From the NCBI GenBank assembly GCA_041913045.1, contig JAYSGB010000018.1, forward strand, positions 1 to 64,000: 64,000 nucleotides of DNA, in the 5' to 3' direction. This stretch comes from CAMLOF01 sp041913045 (GTDB lineage: Bacteria > Pseudomonadota > Gammaproteobacteria > Burkholderiales > Burkholderiaceae_C). The notes under the pieces are model-generated. The model was given only the letters and a program-made list of their open reading frames with translations. It was not told where the DNA came from and did no database searches. Of the stretch, positions 34,174 through 41,758 are shown one piece after another. Made by a program: the position numbers and the translations under genes. Position 1 is the first letter of the stretch. Every line of letters begins with the position of its first letter.

Positions 34174-35121
34174 TCACGGCTGCCCCTTGCCCTGCAGCGC
34201 GGGCCGCCGAGCGTCGCCTGTGGCACCCGGCGCCTTGTCTGCCAAGCACGCAGCCATGATGCGAGCCGCCTCTGCCATGCGCGGGCCCGGCCGCACCAGC
34301 AGGTCGGCGTCTGCCGTGGGAAACACACACAGGCGCTTTTCGCGCACCGCGCGAATGCCCGCCCAGCCTGGCCGGTCGGTCATGCCCGCGAAGTTGCGGT
34401 CACCCACCATGATCACATCGGGGTTGGCACGCACCACGAACTCTGGATTGAGCTTCGGGAATGGCCCAAGCGCTGCCCCAACGATGTTACGCGCACCCAG
34501 CCGTTGCAGCGTCTCGCCAATAAAGGAGGTTTCGCCCGCCGCGTAGGGCGCACGGTTGACCTCGAAATACACGCGCGTGCCCCGCACCGCCGCAGGCAAG
34601 GACTGCGCCGCCGCCGACACCGCTGCGTCAATGTGCCGCCACACCCGCTCGCTGTCGCTCACGGGCAGGCCAAGCACCTGCGCTACCTTGCCCAGCACCC
34701 GGCGCACGTCGGCATGGGTCTTGGGCTCCAGCGCCACCACCTTCAGGCCCAATGCCTGCAGGCGGTCACTGGCCCGCGTGGCGGTGCTCACCAGCACCAC
34801 GTCAGGCCGCAGCGCAACGATGGCTTCAATGTTCGGGTCCAGCCCACCGCCCAGCTGCGGCAGCCGTGTCACGGCCTGTGGCCAGTTGGAATAGCGATCC
34901 ACCCCCACCAGGCGGTGGCACTGGCCCAGCTCACAAACGGTCTCCGTCAACGACGGCAGCAGCGACACGATGCGCTGCGGCACCTGCTCCCAACGCACCA
35001 GCTGGCCACGGTCATCGGTCACTTCCAGCGGCGCCGCGTGCAGCGCATTACCCGCCATCCACGCACCAAGCAGCGCAAGAGCCAGCGCGCGTTGCCAAGC
35101 CCTCCTCAAAACCCTGGTCAT
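34174..35121 (-). CDS. btuF: Periplasmic cobalamin-binding protein BtuF
   Basis: 315 residues with a signal peptide (TRVLRRAWQRALALALLGAWMAGNALHA, cleavage about residue 29). Type III binding-protein fold with PQRIVSLLPSLTETVCELGQCHRLVGVDRYSNWP, typical of BtuF, and PDVIMVGDRN in the second lobe. It captures cobalamin in the periplasm and docks to BtuC. ATG 35121 overlaps the cobU stop (ATGA), with GGGAA upstream. The cluster holds a second BtuF-like protein without a signal peptide at 35689-36507. Confidence 0.93.
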   Translation of the reverse strand: MTRVLRRAWQRALALALLGAWMAGNALHAAPLEVTDDRGQLVRWEQVPQRIVSLLPSLTETVCELGQCHRLVGVDRYSNWPQAVTRLPQLGGGLDPNIEAIVALRPDVVLVSTATRASDRLQALGLKVVALEPKTHADVRRVLGKVAQVLGLPVSDSERVWRHIDAAVSAAAQSLPAAVRGTRVYFEVNRAPYAAGETSFIGETLQRLGARNIVGAALGPFPKLNPEFVVRANPDVIMVGDRNFAGMTDRPGWAGIRAVREKRLCVFPTADADLLVRPGPRMAEAARIMAACLADKAPGATGDARRPALQGKGQP

Positions 35122-35696
35122 GCGTTCCCTTTCAACGCCACCGGCAGCCCTGCCGCCATGAATACGGCGCGCTCGCACACCCCGGCCACGCGCTGGTTCA
35201 AGCGTCCCAGCGCATCCACGAAGGCGCGCACATCACGCCCCATGGGAATCACGCCCAGCCCGATCTCGTTGCTGACGATCACCACGGGCCCAGGCGCGCG
35301 CCCCAAGGCATCCACCAGGTTGGCCTGCTGGGCATCAAGCTCGTCAGCAGACCAGGGTTCACCAGCCATCGGCATCAACCCCGCGGTCAACCACAAGGTC
35401 AGGCAGTCCACCACCAGTAGCGTGTCCGGGCGGCTCTCGCGCACCAAAGCCTCTACCAAACCAGCCCCCACCTCCAGCGTGGACATGCCAGGCACCCTTT
35501 CTGCCCTATCACGCTGGTGGCGTGCAATGCGCTCGCGCATCTCATCGTCCCAAGGCTGGGCGGTTGCCAGCAAACATGCCCGGTGGCCAGGCTGCGCCAG
35601 CCATGCGCGCGCCAAGTCCTCGGCGCGTCGCGACTTGCCGCTCTTCTGGCCACCCAAGATCACCTCAGACCGTGCGATGTTCATGCGCTCAACCAT
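35118..35696 (-). CDS. cobU: Adenosylcobinamide kinase/guanylyltransferase CobU
   Basis: 192 residues from ATG 35696, or 188 from ATG 35684; the first overlaps the preceding stop by eight bases. P-loop ILGGQKSGKSRRAEDLA at the N-terminus, TAQPWDDEMRERIARHQRDR with the guanylylated His, then LLVVDCLTLWLTAGL and VIVSNEIGLGVIPMGRDVRAFVDALGRLNQRVA, the CobU signature. It phosphorylates adenosylcobinamide and adds GMP. The next enzyme, CobS, is not in the window. Coupled to btuF downstream by ATGA. Confidence 0.95.
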   Translation of the reverse strand: MVERMNIARSEVILGGQKSGKSRRAEDLARAWLAQPGHRACLLATAQPWDDEMRERIARHQRDRAERVPGMSTLEVGAGLVEALVRESRPDTLLVVDCLTLWLTAGLMPMAGEPWSADELDAQQANLVDALGRAPGPVVIVSNEIGLGVIPMGRDVRAFVDALGRLNQRVAGVCERAVFMAAGLPVALKGNA

Positions 35697-36507
35697 GCTT
35701 GACCATCCATTCGGCAACGATGCGGTGCAACTGTTCCAGGCCATCGGTCAACGCCGCCGGGCCGGGCTGCAGAATGTCGGCCGACTTGATCTCGAACAGC
35801 TGCTCGTTCGTCACAGCAGGCACGTCTTGCCAGCCAGCGCGAGCAGCCACCTTTTCGGGGCGAAACTTCTTGCCGCACCACGATCCGATCACGATGTCCG
35901 GCGCACGCCGCACGATCTCGGCCCCATCGGCAATGATGCGCTGCTTGCCCATAGCTTGCTGTGCCAGCTCCGGGAAGATGTCATCGCCGCCTGCAATACC
36001 CATCAACTCGGACACCCAGCGGATGGCGCTGATGTGCGGATCGTCCCACTCCTCGAAGAACACGCGCGGCCTGCGCCGCCCTTGTGCCTGCAACCCCTTC
36101 ACTGCGTCCTCGATCTGCGCAATGCGTTCACGCCGTTGCGCCACCCACTGCTGCGCCTGTGCCTCACAGCCCACCATGGCGGCCACCTGGTAAAGCACAG
36201 AAAAGATCTGCTCCACGCTGCGCTGGTTGAACACGGTCACCTGCACGCCCGCGCGTACCAGTGCCGCCGCAATGTCAGCCTGCAGGTCAGAGAACCCAAA
36301 CACGCAATCCGGTTGCAACTCCAGAATCTTGTCGATCTTGGCGTTGAGAAAGGCGCTGACCTTGGGCTTTTCCTCCCGCGCGCGCCGGGGCCGCACGGTG
36401 TAGCCGCTGATGCCGACGATACGGTGCTCCTGCCCCAGCAGGTAGAGCCACTCGGTGGTCTCTTCGGTCAAACAGACAATGCGTTGTGGTCCGAGGTCAG
36501 TACTCAT
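35689..36507 (-). CDS. BtuF-like corrinoid-binding protein without signal peptide
   Basis: 272 residues of the COG0614 periplasmic-binding fold: RIVCLTEETTEWLYLLGQEHRIVGISGYTVRP, ILELQPDCVFGFSDLQADIAAALVRAGVQVTVF and RAPDIVIGSWCGKKFRP. The start is fixed by GGGGAG four bases before ATG 36507 and by an 11-base overlap with cobB; from there no signal peptide is visible, unlike BtuF at 34174-35121. It may therefore work in the cytoplasm, for instance handing corrinoid between import and CobB/CobO, or be exported by another route. Similar leaderless proteins occur in other cobalamin clusters, by my recollection. Confidence 0.85.
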   Translation of the reverse strand: MSTDLGPQRIVCLTEETTEWLYLLGQEHRIVGISGYTVRPRRAREEKPKVSAFLNAKIDKILELQPDCVFGFSDLQADIAAALVRAGVQVTVFNQRSVEQIFSVLYQVAAMVGCEAQAQQWVAQRRERIAQIEDAVKGLQAQGRRRPRVFFEEWDDPHISAIRWVSELMGIAGGDDIFPELAQQAMGKQRIIADGAEIVRRAPDIVIGSWCGKKFRPEKVAARAGWQDVPAVTNEQLFEIKSADILQPGPAALTDGLEQLHRIVAEWMVKHG

Positions 36508-37846
36508 TGGTCTCCCCTTGTACCTCGGGCAGGAACAGGCTCGCAGCAGCAGCGGGCGCCGACGCGAACCAGGCGTGGAAGTAACTGGCTCGCACGCTGC
36601 CACGCTGGTAAAGCGCCTCCCCTGCGTCAGCTACAGGCTCGGTGTCTGGGCGCGCGGTACGGGTCACCACCTTGGCGCTCGTTGCCGCCGTGGAGTAATG
36701 GAAGGTATGGCCGCGCAGCGTGCCTTGCGGCAGCGCCAGCTGCTGCGGCCCCAGCGCAGCCAGACGTTTTTGCATGGTGACCCTGCCAGGCAGCAGGCCC
36801 CACATTGCATGCACTTCACCTTCGCGCGTTTCCAGCTCGTCAAACAGCGCCATCATGCCGCCACATTCCGCCCACACGGGGCGTCCGGCCTCAACATGGG
36901 CCAACAGGCTGGCACGCACTGCGTGCTTCGCGCCCAACGCCTGCGCGTGCAATTCCGGGTAGCCCCCGGGCAACCACAGGGCGTCACAATCAGGCACGGG
37001 CTCACCCGCCAACGGCGAGAAACACACCACTTCGGCACCAAGCGCCCGTAAGGTATCCAGGTTGGCGTCGTAGATGAAGCAAAAGGCACGGTCCCGCGCC
37101 ACCGCCACCTTGCGGCCAGCCAGCAACTGTGGGGGGGCAGATGGCTTTGCAGGCGGCGCAAAGTTCACAGCCCAACGCTGCAAATGTTCCGGGCCCATGC
37201 GCCCCAGCGGGGTGCCGCTCAACACGTCGGCAGCAGCATCCAGCCGCTGCAACGCGTCGTCGATTTCCCCCGCCACCGTCAAACCCAGGTGACGCTCCGG
37301 CAAGGCCCAGGCCGCGTCGCGCCGCAGGGCTCCCAGCCAATGTGCAGGGTCATCCAGTGAATCCTGCAGCATCTGCGCATGCCGTTCGCTGCCCACCTGG
37401 TTGGCCAGCACGCCCGCCCAAGGCAGCCCCGGTCGGTAGTGCTGCAGGCCATGCGCCAGCGCACCGAACGTGCCAGCCATGGACGACGCATTGATGACCG
37501 CCAGCACCGGCAAACCGAAGCGCCGCGCCAGATCGGCCGCGCTCGGTTCGCCATCGAACAGTCCCATCACCCCCTCGACCAGGATCAGATCGGCCTCTTG
37601 CGCCGCTGCGTGCAGACGCTCGCGGATATCGTCCTCACCCGTCATCCACAGGTCGATCTGGTGTACCGGCGCGCCGCTGGCCAGCGCGTGCCAGTGCGGG
37701 TCCAGAAAGTCCGGCCCGCACTTGAACACACGCACCCGCCGCCCGGCCCGGGCATGCAGGCGCGCCAACGCTGCGGTCAGTGTGGTCTTGCCCTGACCAG
37801 AGGCCGGGGCGGCGATCAGTACGCAAGGGCACGCGATGGCTTTCAT
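36497..37846 (-). CDS. cobB: Cobyrinic acid a,c-diamide synthase CobB/CbiA
   Basis: 449 residues from ATG 37846 (two further starts lie 9 and 18 bases upstream). Amidates the a and c side chains of (hydrogeno)cobyrinic acid. N-terminal P-loop LIAAPASGQGKTTLTAALARLHARAGRRVRVFKCGPDFLDP and VEGVMGLFDGEPSAADLA; C-terminal glutaminase domain with LWLPGGYPELHAQAL and the nucleophile Cys in VWAECGGMMALFDEL, His in ASYFHAWFAS. It follows btuB by about 30 bases and overlaps the BtuF-like gene. A palindrome covers the start region. No clear ribosome binding site is seen. Confidence 0.95.
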   Translation of the reverse strand: MKAIACPCVLIAAPASGQGKTTLTAALARLHARAGRRVRVFKCGPDFLDPHWHALASGAPVHQIDLWMTGEDDIRERLHAAAQEADLILVEGVMGLFDGEPSAADLARRFGLPVLAVINASSMAGTFGALAHGLQHYRPGLPWAGVLANQVGSERHAQMLQDSLDDPAHWLGALRRDAAWALPERHLGLTVAGEIDDALQRLDAAADVLSGTPLGRMGPEHLQRWAVNFAPPAKPSAPPQLLAGRKVAVARDRAFCFIYDANLDTLRALGAEVVCFSPLAGEPVPDCDALWLPGGYPELHAQALGAKHAVRASLLAHVEAGRPVWAECGGMMALFDELETREGEVHAMWGLLPGRVTMQKRLAALGPQQLALPQGTLRGHTFHYSTAATSAKVVTRTARPDTEPVADAGEALYQRGSVRASYFHAWFASAPAAAASLFLPEVQGETNEY

Positions 37847-37853
37847 GGTGAAC

Positions 37854-37869
37854 ATTGTGAGCACACAAT
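37854..37869. promoter_or_regulatory. Palindrome at the btuB-cobB junction
   Basis: Perfect inverted repeat ATTGTG-AGCA-CACAAT, between the btuB stop and the cobB start and overlapping the alternative cobB starts. It can be an operator of an internal promoter or an RNA hairpin that controls cobB start-codon access. No T-run follows, so it is not a terminator. Confidence 0.4.
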
Positions 37870-37877
37870 TACAGCCA

Positions 37878-39737
37878 TCAGCGGCGAGGGCGCCAGCTCA
37901 AGCTGGTGTAGACCATACGACCAGGCTGATTGAAACCATAAGCCGTCTCGTAGCGCTTATCCCCCAGATTCTCCAGGCGCAATTGCCAAGTCCATTCAGG
38001 ATTGATCTGGTATTCAGCCGTAAGGCTTACCGTACCGTACCCAGGCAAGCGCAGGCTGTTTGCTTCGTCTTCAAAACGGTCAGACACCAGAACGGTGTGC
38101 GCCCCCAGCCACCAGCCATGCACTGCCCGCTCAACACTGAAAGTCAGTTGTTCATCAGCCCGCCTACGCAACTTGCGGCCGAAACTGGCACCTGGCGTCT
38201 GATTCCGGGCATCCAGCAGTTCCAAATCGGCAGACAGCTTCCATCCCTCCACCACGAAAGAACCCTCAAGGCTCCAACCGTCAATAGAAACCTGGTCTGT
38301 ATTGGTCGCGATATAACCCGTACTGGCACCGCTGGTGATGAAATCCCGGACATCTTGCTTAAAGTAGGTCAGGCGAACCGCATCTGTTCCAGCACCATAT
38401 TTGAGGCTGACCTCTCGGCTGCGTCCTTTCTCTGGCCGCAGCGCGGTATTCCCATAGCCCGGGTAGTACAGCTGATTGAACGTCGGTGCCTTGAAACTTG
38501 TTCCCACGGACCCCGACAACAACCAGTCAGGATGAAGTTGATGACCGTACCCGAGCGAACCCGTCGTCGCCCCACCGAACTGGGAGTTGTCATCACGCCG
38601 GATGTTGGCCTGCCAGCGATGGGCGCCAGCCGCTCCTTGAATACCCACGAAGAAAGCATCAATGTCACGTTCTCGCACAACATAAGACGTGGTACCGCTC
38701 ACAGCTTCCCGCGATTGTTCCAGCCCTGTCGTCACCGTCCCCAAGGCACTGGGCTCGTCATGCTGCAACGCCCACTGTTCGCGACGTGTGTCAAACACGT
38801 TGGTCGCGGTGCGGTACAGCGTCCGCGTCAGATCGTCCGCTTTGTTCAGCTTCAAACTGGTTTTTCCTCCGGCGTGCCAATTTTTGACAACATCAATACC
38901 AGAGGCCCGGGTAGTGGTCAGTCCATGAACATCGAAATTGGCCGAGTTGTTCAATTTGCTGTCGATCTGGTTGTCGCCACTTGACACCATGGCATTCACA
39001 CCCAGCTCAATGGTCGGTGTCAACCGATAGCGCACACTCGCAAACAGCGAACGCTGCTCAAACCCATCCCGATCAGGGTTGTGATTGTTGAGTGTCTCCT
39101 TGGCGTTGGTGGCGGAGAATCCTCTTTCCATCAAGGAGGAGACACCAAAGGAGTACGTTACCTTTTCGGTTCCACCAGAAACACCAACCCCGACCTCCTT
39201 ACGGCCATAGGAACCCAAAGTAACCGAAGCGTACGGACTGGCGGGTTGAGCGTTCTCCCCACGGCGCGTAAAAATCTGCACGACGCCTCCCAGCGCATCG
39301 CTGCCGTAAAGCGAGGCAGCTGGCCCTCTCAATACCTCAATGCGTTCGATGGCCGCTAAGGGGACGTTGTCCCAGTTGGGCGTACCCAACGTTGCCGAAC
39401 CATATCGAACCCCATCGATTAGCAAAAGCACATGCCGCGATTCCGTTCCACGCACGAAAACACTGGCCTGCTTGCCAACGCCACCGTTGCTGGCAATCTG
39501 GATGCCGCCGTGAAGGCGCATGATCTCGACGAGACTCATACCCGCCGACTGCTCAATGGTGTCCCGATCGATCACCTTCACATCAGCGATGAGATCCGAC
39601 TGGCTAGCCTTCGTCCGCGTCGCCGTAACCACCGTCTCGGCAAGACTTCCACCCTCCTGCGCCCAGACGGGCAGCAGACAACCCGGCACGGCCAGGGACA
39701 GCGCGGCCAAAGGCTCGCGCAAATTGCACTTCTTCAT
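37878..39737 (-). CDS. btuB: TonB-dependent vitamin B12 receptor BtuB
   Basis: 619 residues with signal peptide (cleavage near PVWAQ, residue 26), TonB box ETVVTATR, plug domain (VFVRGTESRHVLLLIDGVRYG, RIEVLRGPAASLYGSDALGGVVQIFTRRG) and a 22-strand barrel. It brings cobalamin across the outer membrane. First gene of the operon and directly below the cobalamin riboswitch. It looks more AT-rich than its neighbours. The product ends YTSLSWRPRR without a terminal aromatic residue, which is unusual for outer-membrane proteins. The ATG has no ribosome binding site of its own but overlaps the end of a six-codon frame that does. Confidence 0.94.
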   Translation of the reverse strand: MKKCNLREPLAALSLAVPGCLLPVWAQEGGSLAETVVTATRTKASQSDLIADVKVIDRDTIEQSAGMSLVEIMRLHGGIQIASNGGVGKQASVFVRGTESRHVLLLIDGVRYGSATLGTPNWDNVPLAAIERIEVLRGPAASLYGSDALGGVVQIFTRRGENAQPASPYASVTLGSYGRKEVGVGVSGGTEKVTYSFGVSSLMERGFSATNAKETLNNHNPDRDGFEQRSLFASVRYRLTPTIELGVNAMVSSGDNQIDSKLNNSANFDVHGLTTTRASGIDVVKNWHAGGKTSLKLNKADDLTRTLYRTATNVFDTRREQWALQHDEPSALGTVTTGLEQSREAVSGTTSYVVRERDIDAFFVGIQGAAGAHRWQANIRRDDNSQFGGATTGSLGYGHQLHPDWLLSGSVGTSFKAPTFNQLYYPGYGNTALRPEKGRSREVSLKYGAGTDAVRLTYFKQDVRDFITSGASTGYIATNTDQVSIDGWSLEGSFVVEGWKLSADLELLDARNQTPGASFGRKLRRRADEQLTFSVERAVHGWWLGAHTVLVSDRFEDEANSLRLPGYGTVSLTAEYQINPEWTWQLRLENLGDKRYETAYGFNQPGRMVYTSLSWRPRR

Positions 39738-39754
39738 GATTTAGAAACAAGCAT
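39734..39754 (-). CDS. Six-codon minicistron overlapping btuB start
   Basis: ATG 39754 is preceded by GAGGG with a five-base spacer and encodes MLVSKS; its TGA overlaps the btuB ATG (ATGA). The btuB start itself has no Shine-Dalgarno sequence in range. The arrangement suggests ribosomes load at the minicistron and re-start at btuB. It lies in the expression platform of the cobalamin riboswitch, so sequestration of GAGGG could be the switch. Translation is inferred only. Confidence 0.5.
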   Translation of the reverse strand: MLVSKS

Positions 39755-39829
39755 TGCTGCCCTCACTGCCTTCCCCGACAGTGCATGAGCGACACGGCGA
39801 TGCTTCTGTGTGCACAGTCGCACCGCCAC

Positions 39830-40030
39830 CTTGTTGGCCGGTATCCGGGCTGGTGGAGGCGACCTTCAATGCCTTCCCAGGTAATAGCAATTACCCAGTG
39901 GCGATGGATTGAAAGCGGGGCCTGTTCTTGAAGGACAAGGCCCGTCCACTTACCGTTGCGGGGGCAGCGCTGGTTAGAAATCGGCTTGCAGGCCCATTTC
40001 CCCCAGCTTCCCGTTGAACTGCAGCGCAAG
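39830..40030 (-). ncRNA. Cobalamin riboswitch upstream of btuB operon
   Basis: Read on the minus strand the leader holds, in order, AACGGGAAGCTGGGGG, a hairpin, GCTGCCCCCGCAACGGTAAG, then CACTGGG, CCTGGGAAGG and finally AGCCCGGATACCGGCC. These are the conserved core blocks of the adenosylcobalamin aptamer (the CCCGCAACGGTAA block is the clearest). It sits 90 bases before btuB, the first of 13 cobalamin genes. Ligand binding should turn the operon down; as no strong terminator lies between aptamer and btuB, control is probably on translation. Confidence 0.92.
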
Positions 40031-40102
40031 AACCACGCCGCGAGCACCAACAACGCGCATTGTAGTGATGTCGTCTTACAAGCGTCCTACAATGGACGCC
40101 AA

Positions 40103-40321
40103 ATGGCTGCCCAGAACTACATAGACCAGATCACCGAGCGCGTCGAGCGCCTGCTGCTGCGTCACGAGGAACTCCAACGCACCAACACCTTGCTGGCCCA
40201 GCAGGTGCGCCAGCTCACGCAGGAACGAGACCACCTCAGAACGCAAACCCAGGCTGCACGTGCGCGGCTGGATGCCCTGCTGCAGCAACTGCCCGACGAC
40301 CTGGAAGACAGCGCGAAATGA
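40103..40321 (+). CDS. Small coiled-coil protein, ZapB-like (TIGR02449 type)
   Basis: 72 residues, almost all coiled coil: ITERVERLLLRHEELQRTNTLLAQQVRQLTQERDHLRTQ. Start ATG 40103 matches the conserved beginning AAQNYIDQITERVE. The stop overlaps the zapA ATG (ATGA), so the two are coupled. Its size and position before zapA match a proteobacterial family resembling ZapB, which organises FtsZ with ZapA; function in division is inferred from the partner. A longer upstream frame runs antisense into the riboswitch and is rejected. Confidence 0.85.
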   Translation: MAAQNYIDQITERVERLLLRHEELQRTNTLLAQQVRQLTQERDHLRTQTQAARARLDALLQQLPDDLEDSAK

Positions 40322-40689
40322 ACAAGCCCGGCATCAAACAGGTAGAAGTCCAGATCATGAGCCAGACCTACATGCTGGCTTGCCCTGTGGACGGCGAACC
40401 GGCGCTGCGTGAAGCCGTGGCCAAGGTCGACAGCGCCATGTGCCGCATCCGTGATGCGGGCAAGGTCAAGGCCCGTGACCGCATTGCCGTGCTGGCGGCG
40501 CTCAACATCGCGTTTGAGCTTTCCCAGAAAGACACAGGCTCGGCGTTTCGCAACTCGTCCTTCGGCAACACCGAATCAGGCGAAACGGCCGAATCCGCCG
40601 CTGCACTGCTGGGGGCCGACGAGACCCGCCTGCGTGCCTTGATCGAGAAGCTCGACAACGCGTTGGCCGAGGATGGCCGCCTCATCTGA
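40318..40689 (+). CDS. zapA: Cell division protein ZapA
   Basis: 123 residues. The globular N-domain QVEVQIMSQTYMLACPVDGEPALREAVAKVDSAMCRIRD is the ZapA pattern (IMGxxYxLxCPxxxxxxL), followed by DRIAVLAALNIAFEL and a C-terminal helix that dimerises. ZapA crosslinks FtsZ filaments at the division site. Coupled to the coiled-coil gene before it, and followed by 6S RNA, the same neighbourhood as in E. coli. Confidence 0.94.
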   Translation: MNKPGIKQVEVQIMSQTYMLACPVDGEPALREAVAKVDSAMCRIRDAGKVKARDRIAVLAALNIAFELSQKDTGSAFRNSSFGNTESGETAESAAALLGADETRLRALIEKLDNALAEDGRLI

Positions 40690-40730
40690 CGGGCGGTCAT
40701 CACCTGGCGTCTACCCGCCCACGGCAGGCG

Positions 40731-40918
40731 TACAATACAAACCGTCTGCCGCTGTGGCCGGGCTTTATATTTCCTTGAACCAATGCTCTCTGAGCCCGGG
40801 CTTGGTACATTGCGCAGTGGGTGTGATCGTCTCGCGTCAGACGAACCCGAAGCTGCGTTGCCCTCGCCCACCTGAACCCCCACGTTCAGGATGCCGGTCC
40901 GGTTCTGCGGCAGACACC
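40731..40918 (+). ncRNA. ssrS: 6S RNA (with promoter -10 at 40731)
   Basis: Directly after zapA a TACAAT hexamer (40731-40736) is followed by a non-coding stretch of about 175 bases. Its ends pair: GTCTGCCGC (40744-40752) with GCGGCAGAC (40907-40915), giving the terminal stem. The inner part reads GGGCTTTATATTTCCTTGAACC, close to the start of the central bubble in beta-proteobacterial 6S RNAs. 6S RNA mimics an open promoter and binds sigma70 RNA polymerase in stationary phase. Mature ends are about 40742 and 40918; no -35 can be assigned with confidence. Confidence 0.82.
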
Positions 40919-40940
40919 CTCCCCCACACCTCCCCGTCCC

Positions 40941-41753
40941 ATGCTTGAACCCCAGCTGATTCTGGAATTGGCCGTGCTCGGCCTGTGCACTGGCTTCCTC
41001 GCAGGCCTGCTTGGCATTGGGGGCGGCATGCTCATGGTGCCCTTCATCACGCTGATCATGACCGGCCGCGGCGTCTCGCCCGACCTGTCGGTCAAGGTAG
41101 CCATTGCCACGTCCATGGCCACCATCATCTTCACATCCGTCTCCAGCGTCCGGGCGCACCACAAGCGCGGCGCCGTCCGCTGGGACGTCGTCTGGCGTCT
41201 GGCACCTGGCATCGTGATGGGCGCGGCCGTAGCCAGCATGGGCGTGTTCTCCGTGCTCAAAGGCAGTTCGCTGGCGTTGTTCTTTGCATTCTTCGTGGCT
41301 TTCTCTGCCACCCAAATGCTGCTCGACCGCAAACCCGCAGCCAGCCGAACCCTGCCCGGCACGGGCGGGCAGTTGGCCGCAGGCGGTGTCATCGGTTTTC
41401 TGTCGGGTCTCGTGGGCGCAGGCGGCGGATTCGTCAGTGTGCCATTCCTCACATGGTGCAACGTCGTCATCCACCAGGCCGTGGCCACCAGCGCGGCTCT
41501 GGGCTTCCCAATAGCGCTGGCCAACGTCGTGGGTTACATAATCGCAGGGCAATCCGTCGAAGGACTGCCCTCCGGCGCATTGGGCTACGTATACCTGCCT
41601 GCGCTGGCCGTCATCGCCACAGCCAGCGTGTTGATGGCACCTTTGGGCGTGAAGGCGGCACACGCCATGCCCGTCAAGCAACTTAAGCGCGTGTTCGCCT
41701 TCATCCTTTACCTGCTGGCGGCCTACATGCTCCACCGCGGCCTGACTGCTTGA
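40941..41753 (+). CDS. TSUP-family (TauE/SafE) membrane permease
   Basis: 270 residues, about eight helices in two repeats. GFLAGLLGIGGGMLMVPFITL in the first half and GFLSGLVGAGGGFVSVPFLTW in the second are the paired TSUP signatures. The family carries small sulfur compounds or other organic anions across the inner membrane; the substrate is unknown here. It starts 22 bases after the 6S RNA end, where E. coli has ygfA, and converges with the RraA-like gene with a five-base gap. Confidence 0.9.
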   Translation: MLEPQLILELAVLGLCTGFLAGLLGIGGGMLMVPFITLIMTGRGVSPDLSVKVAIATSMATIIFTSVSSVRAHHKRGAVRWDVVWRLAPGIVMGAAVASMGVFSVLKGSSLALFFAFFVAFSATQMLLDRKPAASRTLPGTGGQLAAGGVIGFLSGLVGAGGGFVSVPFLTWCNVVIHQAVATSAALGFPIALANVVGYIIAGQSVEGLPSGALGYVYLPALAVIATASVLMAPLGVKAAHAMPVKQLKRVFAFILYLLAAYMLHRGLTA

Positions 41754-41758
41754 GCAGA

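Noticed and set aside
33856..36780. 974-codon plus-strand open frame across btuC, btuF, cobU and the BtuF-like gene
   Set aside because: It is antisense to four well-supported overlapping genes, has no ribosome binding site or family resemblance, and its Arg/Pro/His-rich translation is what high-GC antisense frames give.
40103..40321. Calling the coiled-coil gene zapB
   Set aside because: Size and zapA neighbour agree, but a coiled coil carries too little sequence information to claim orthology.
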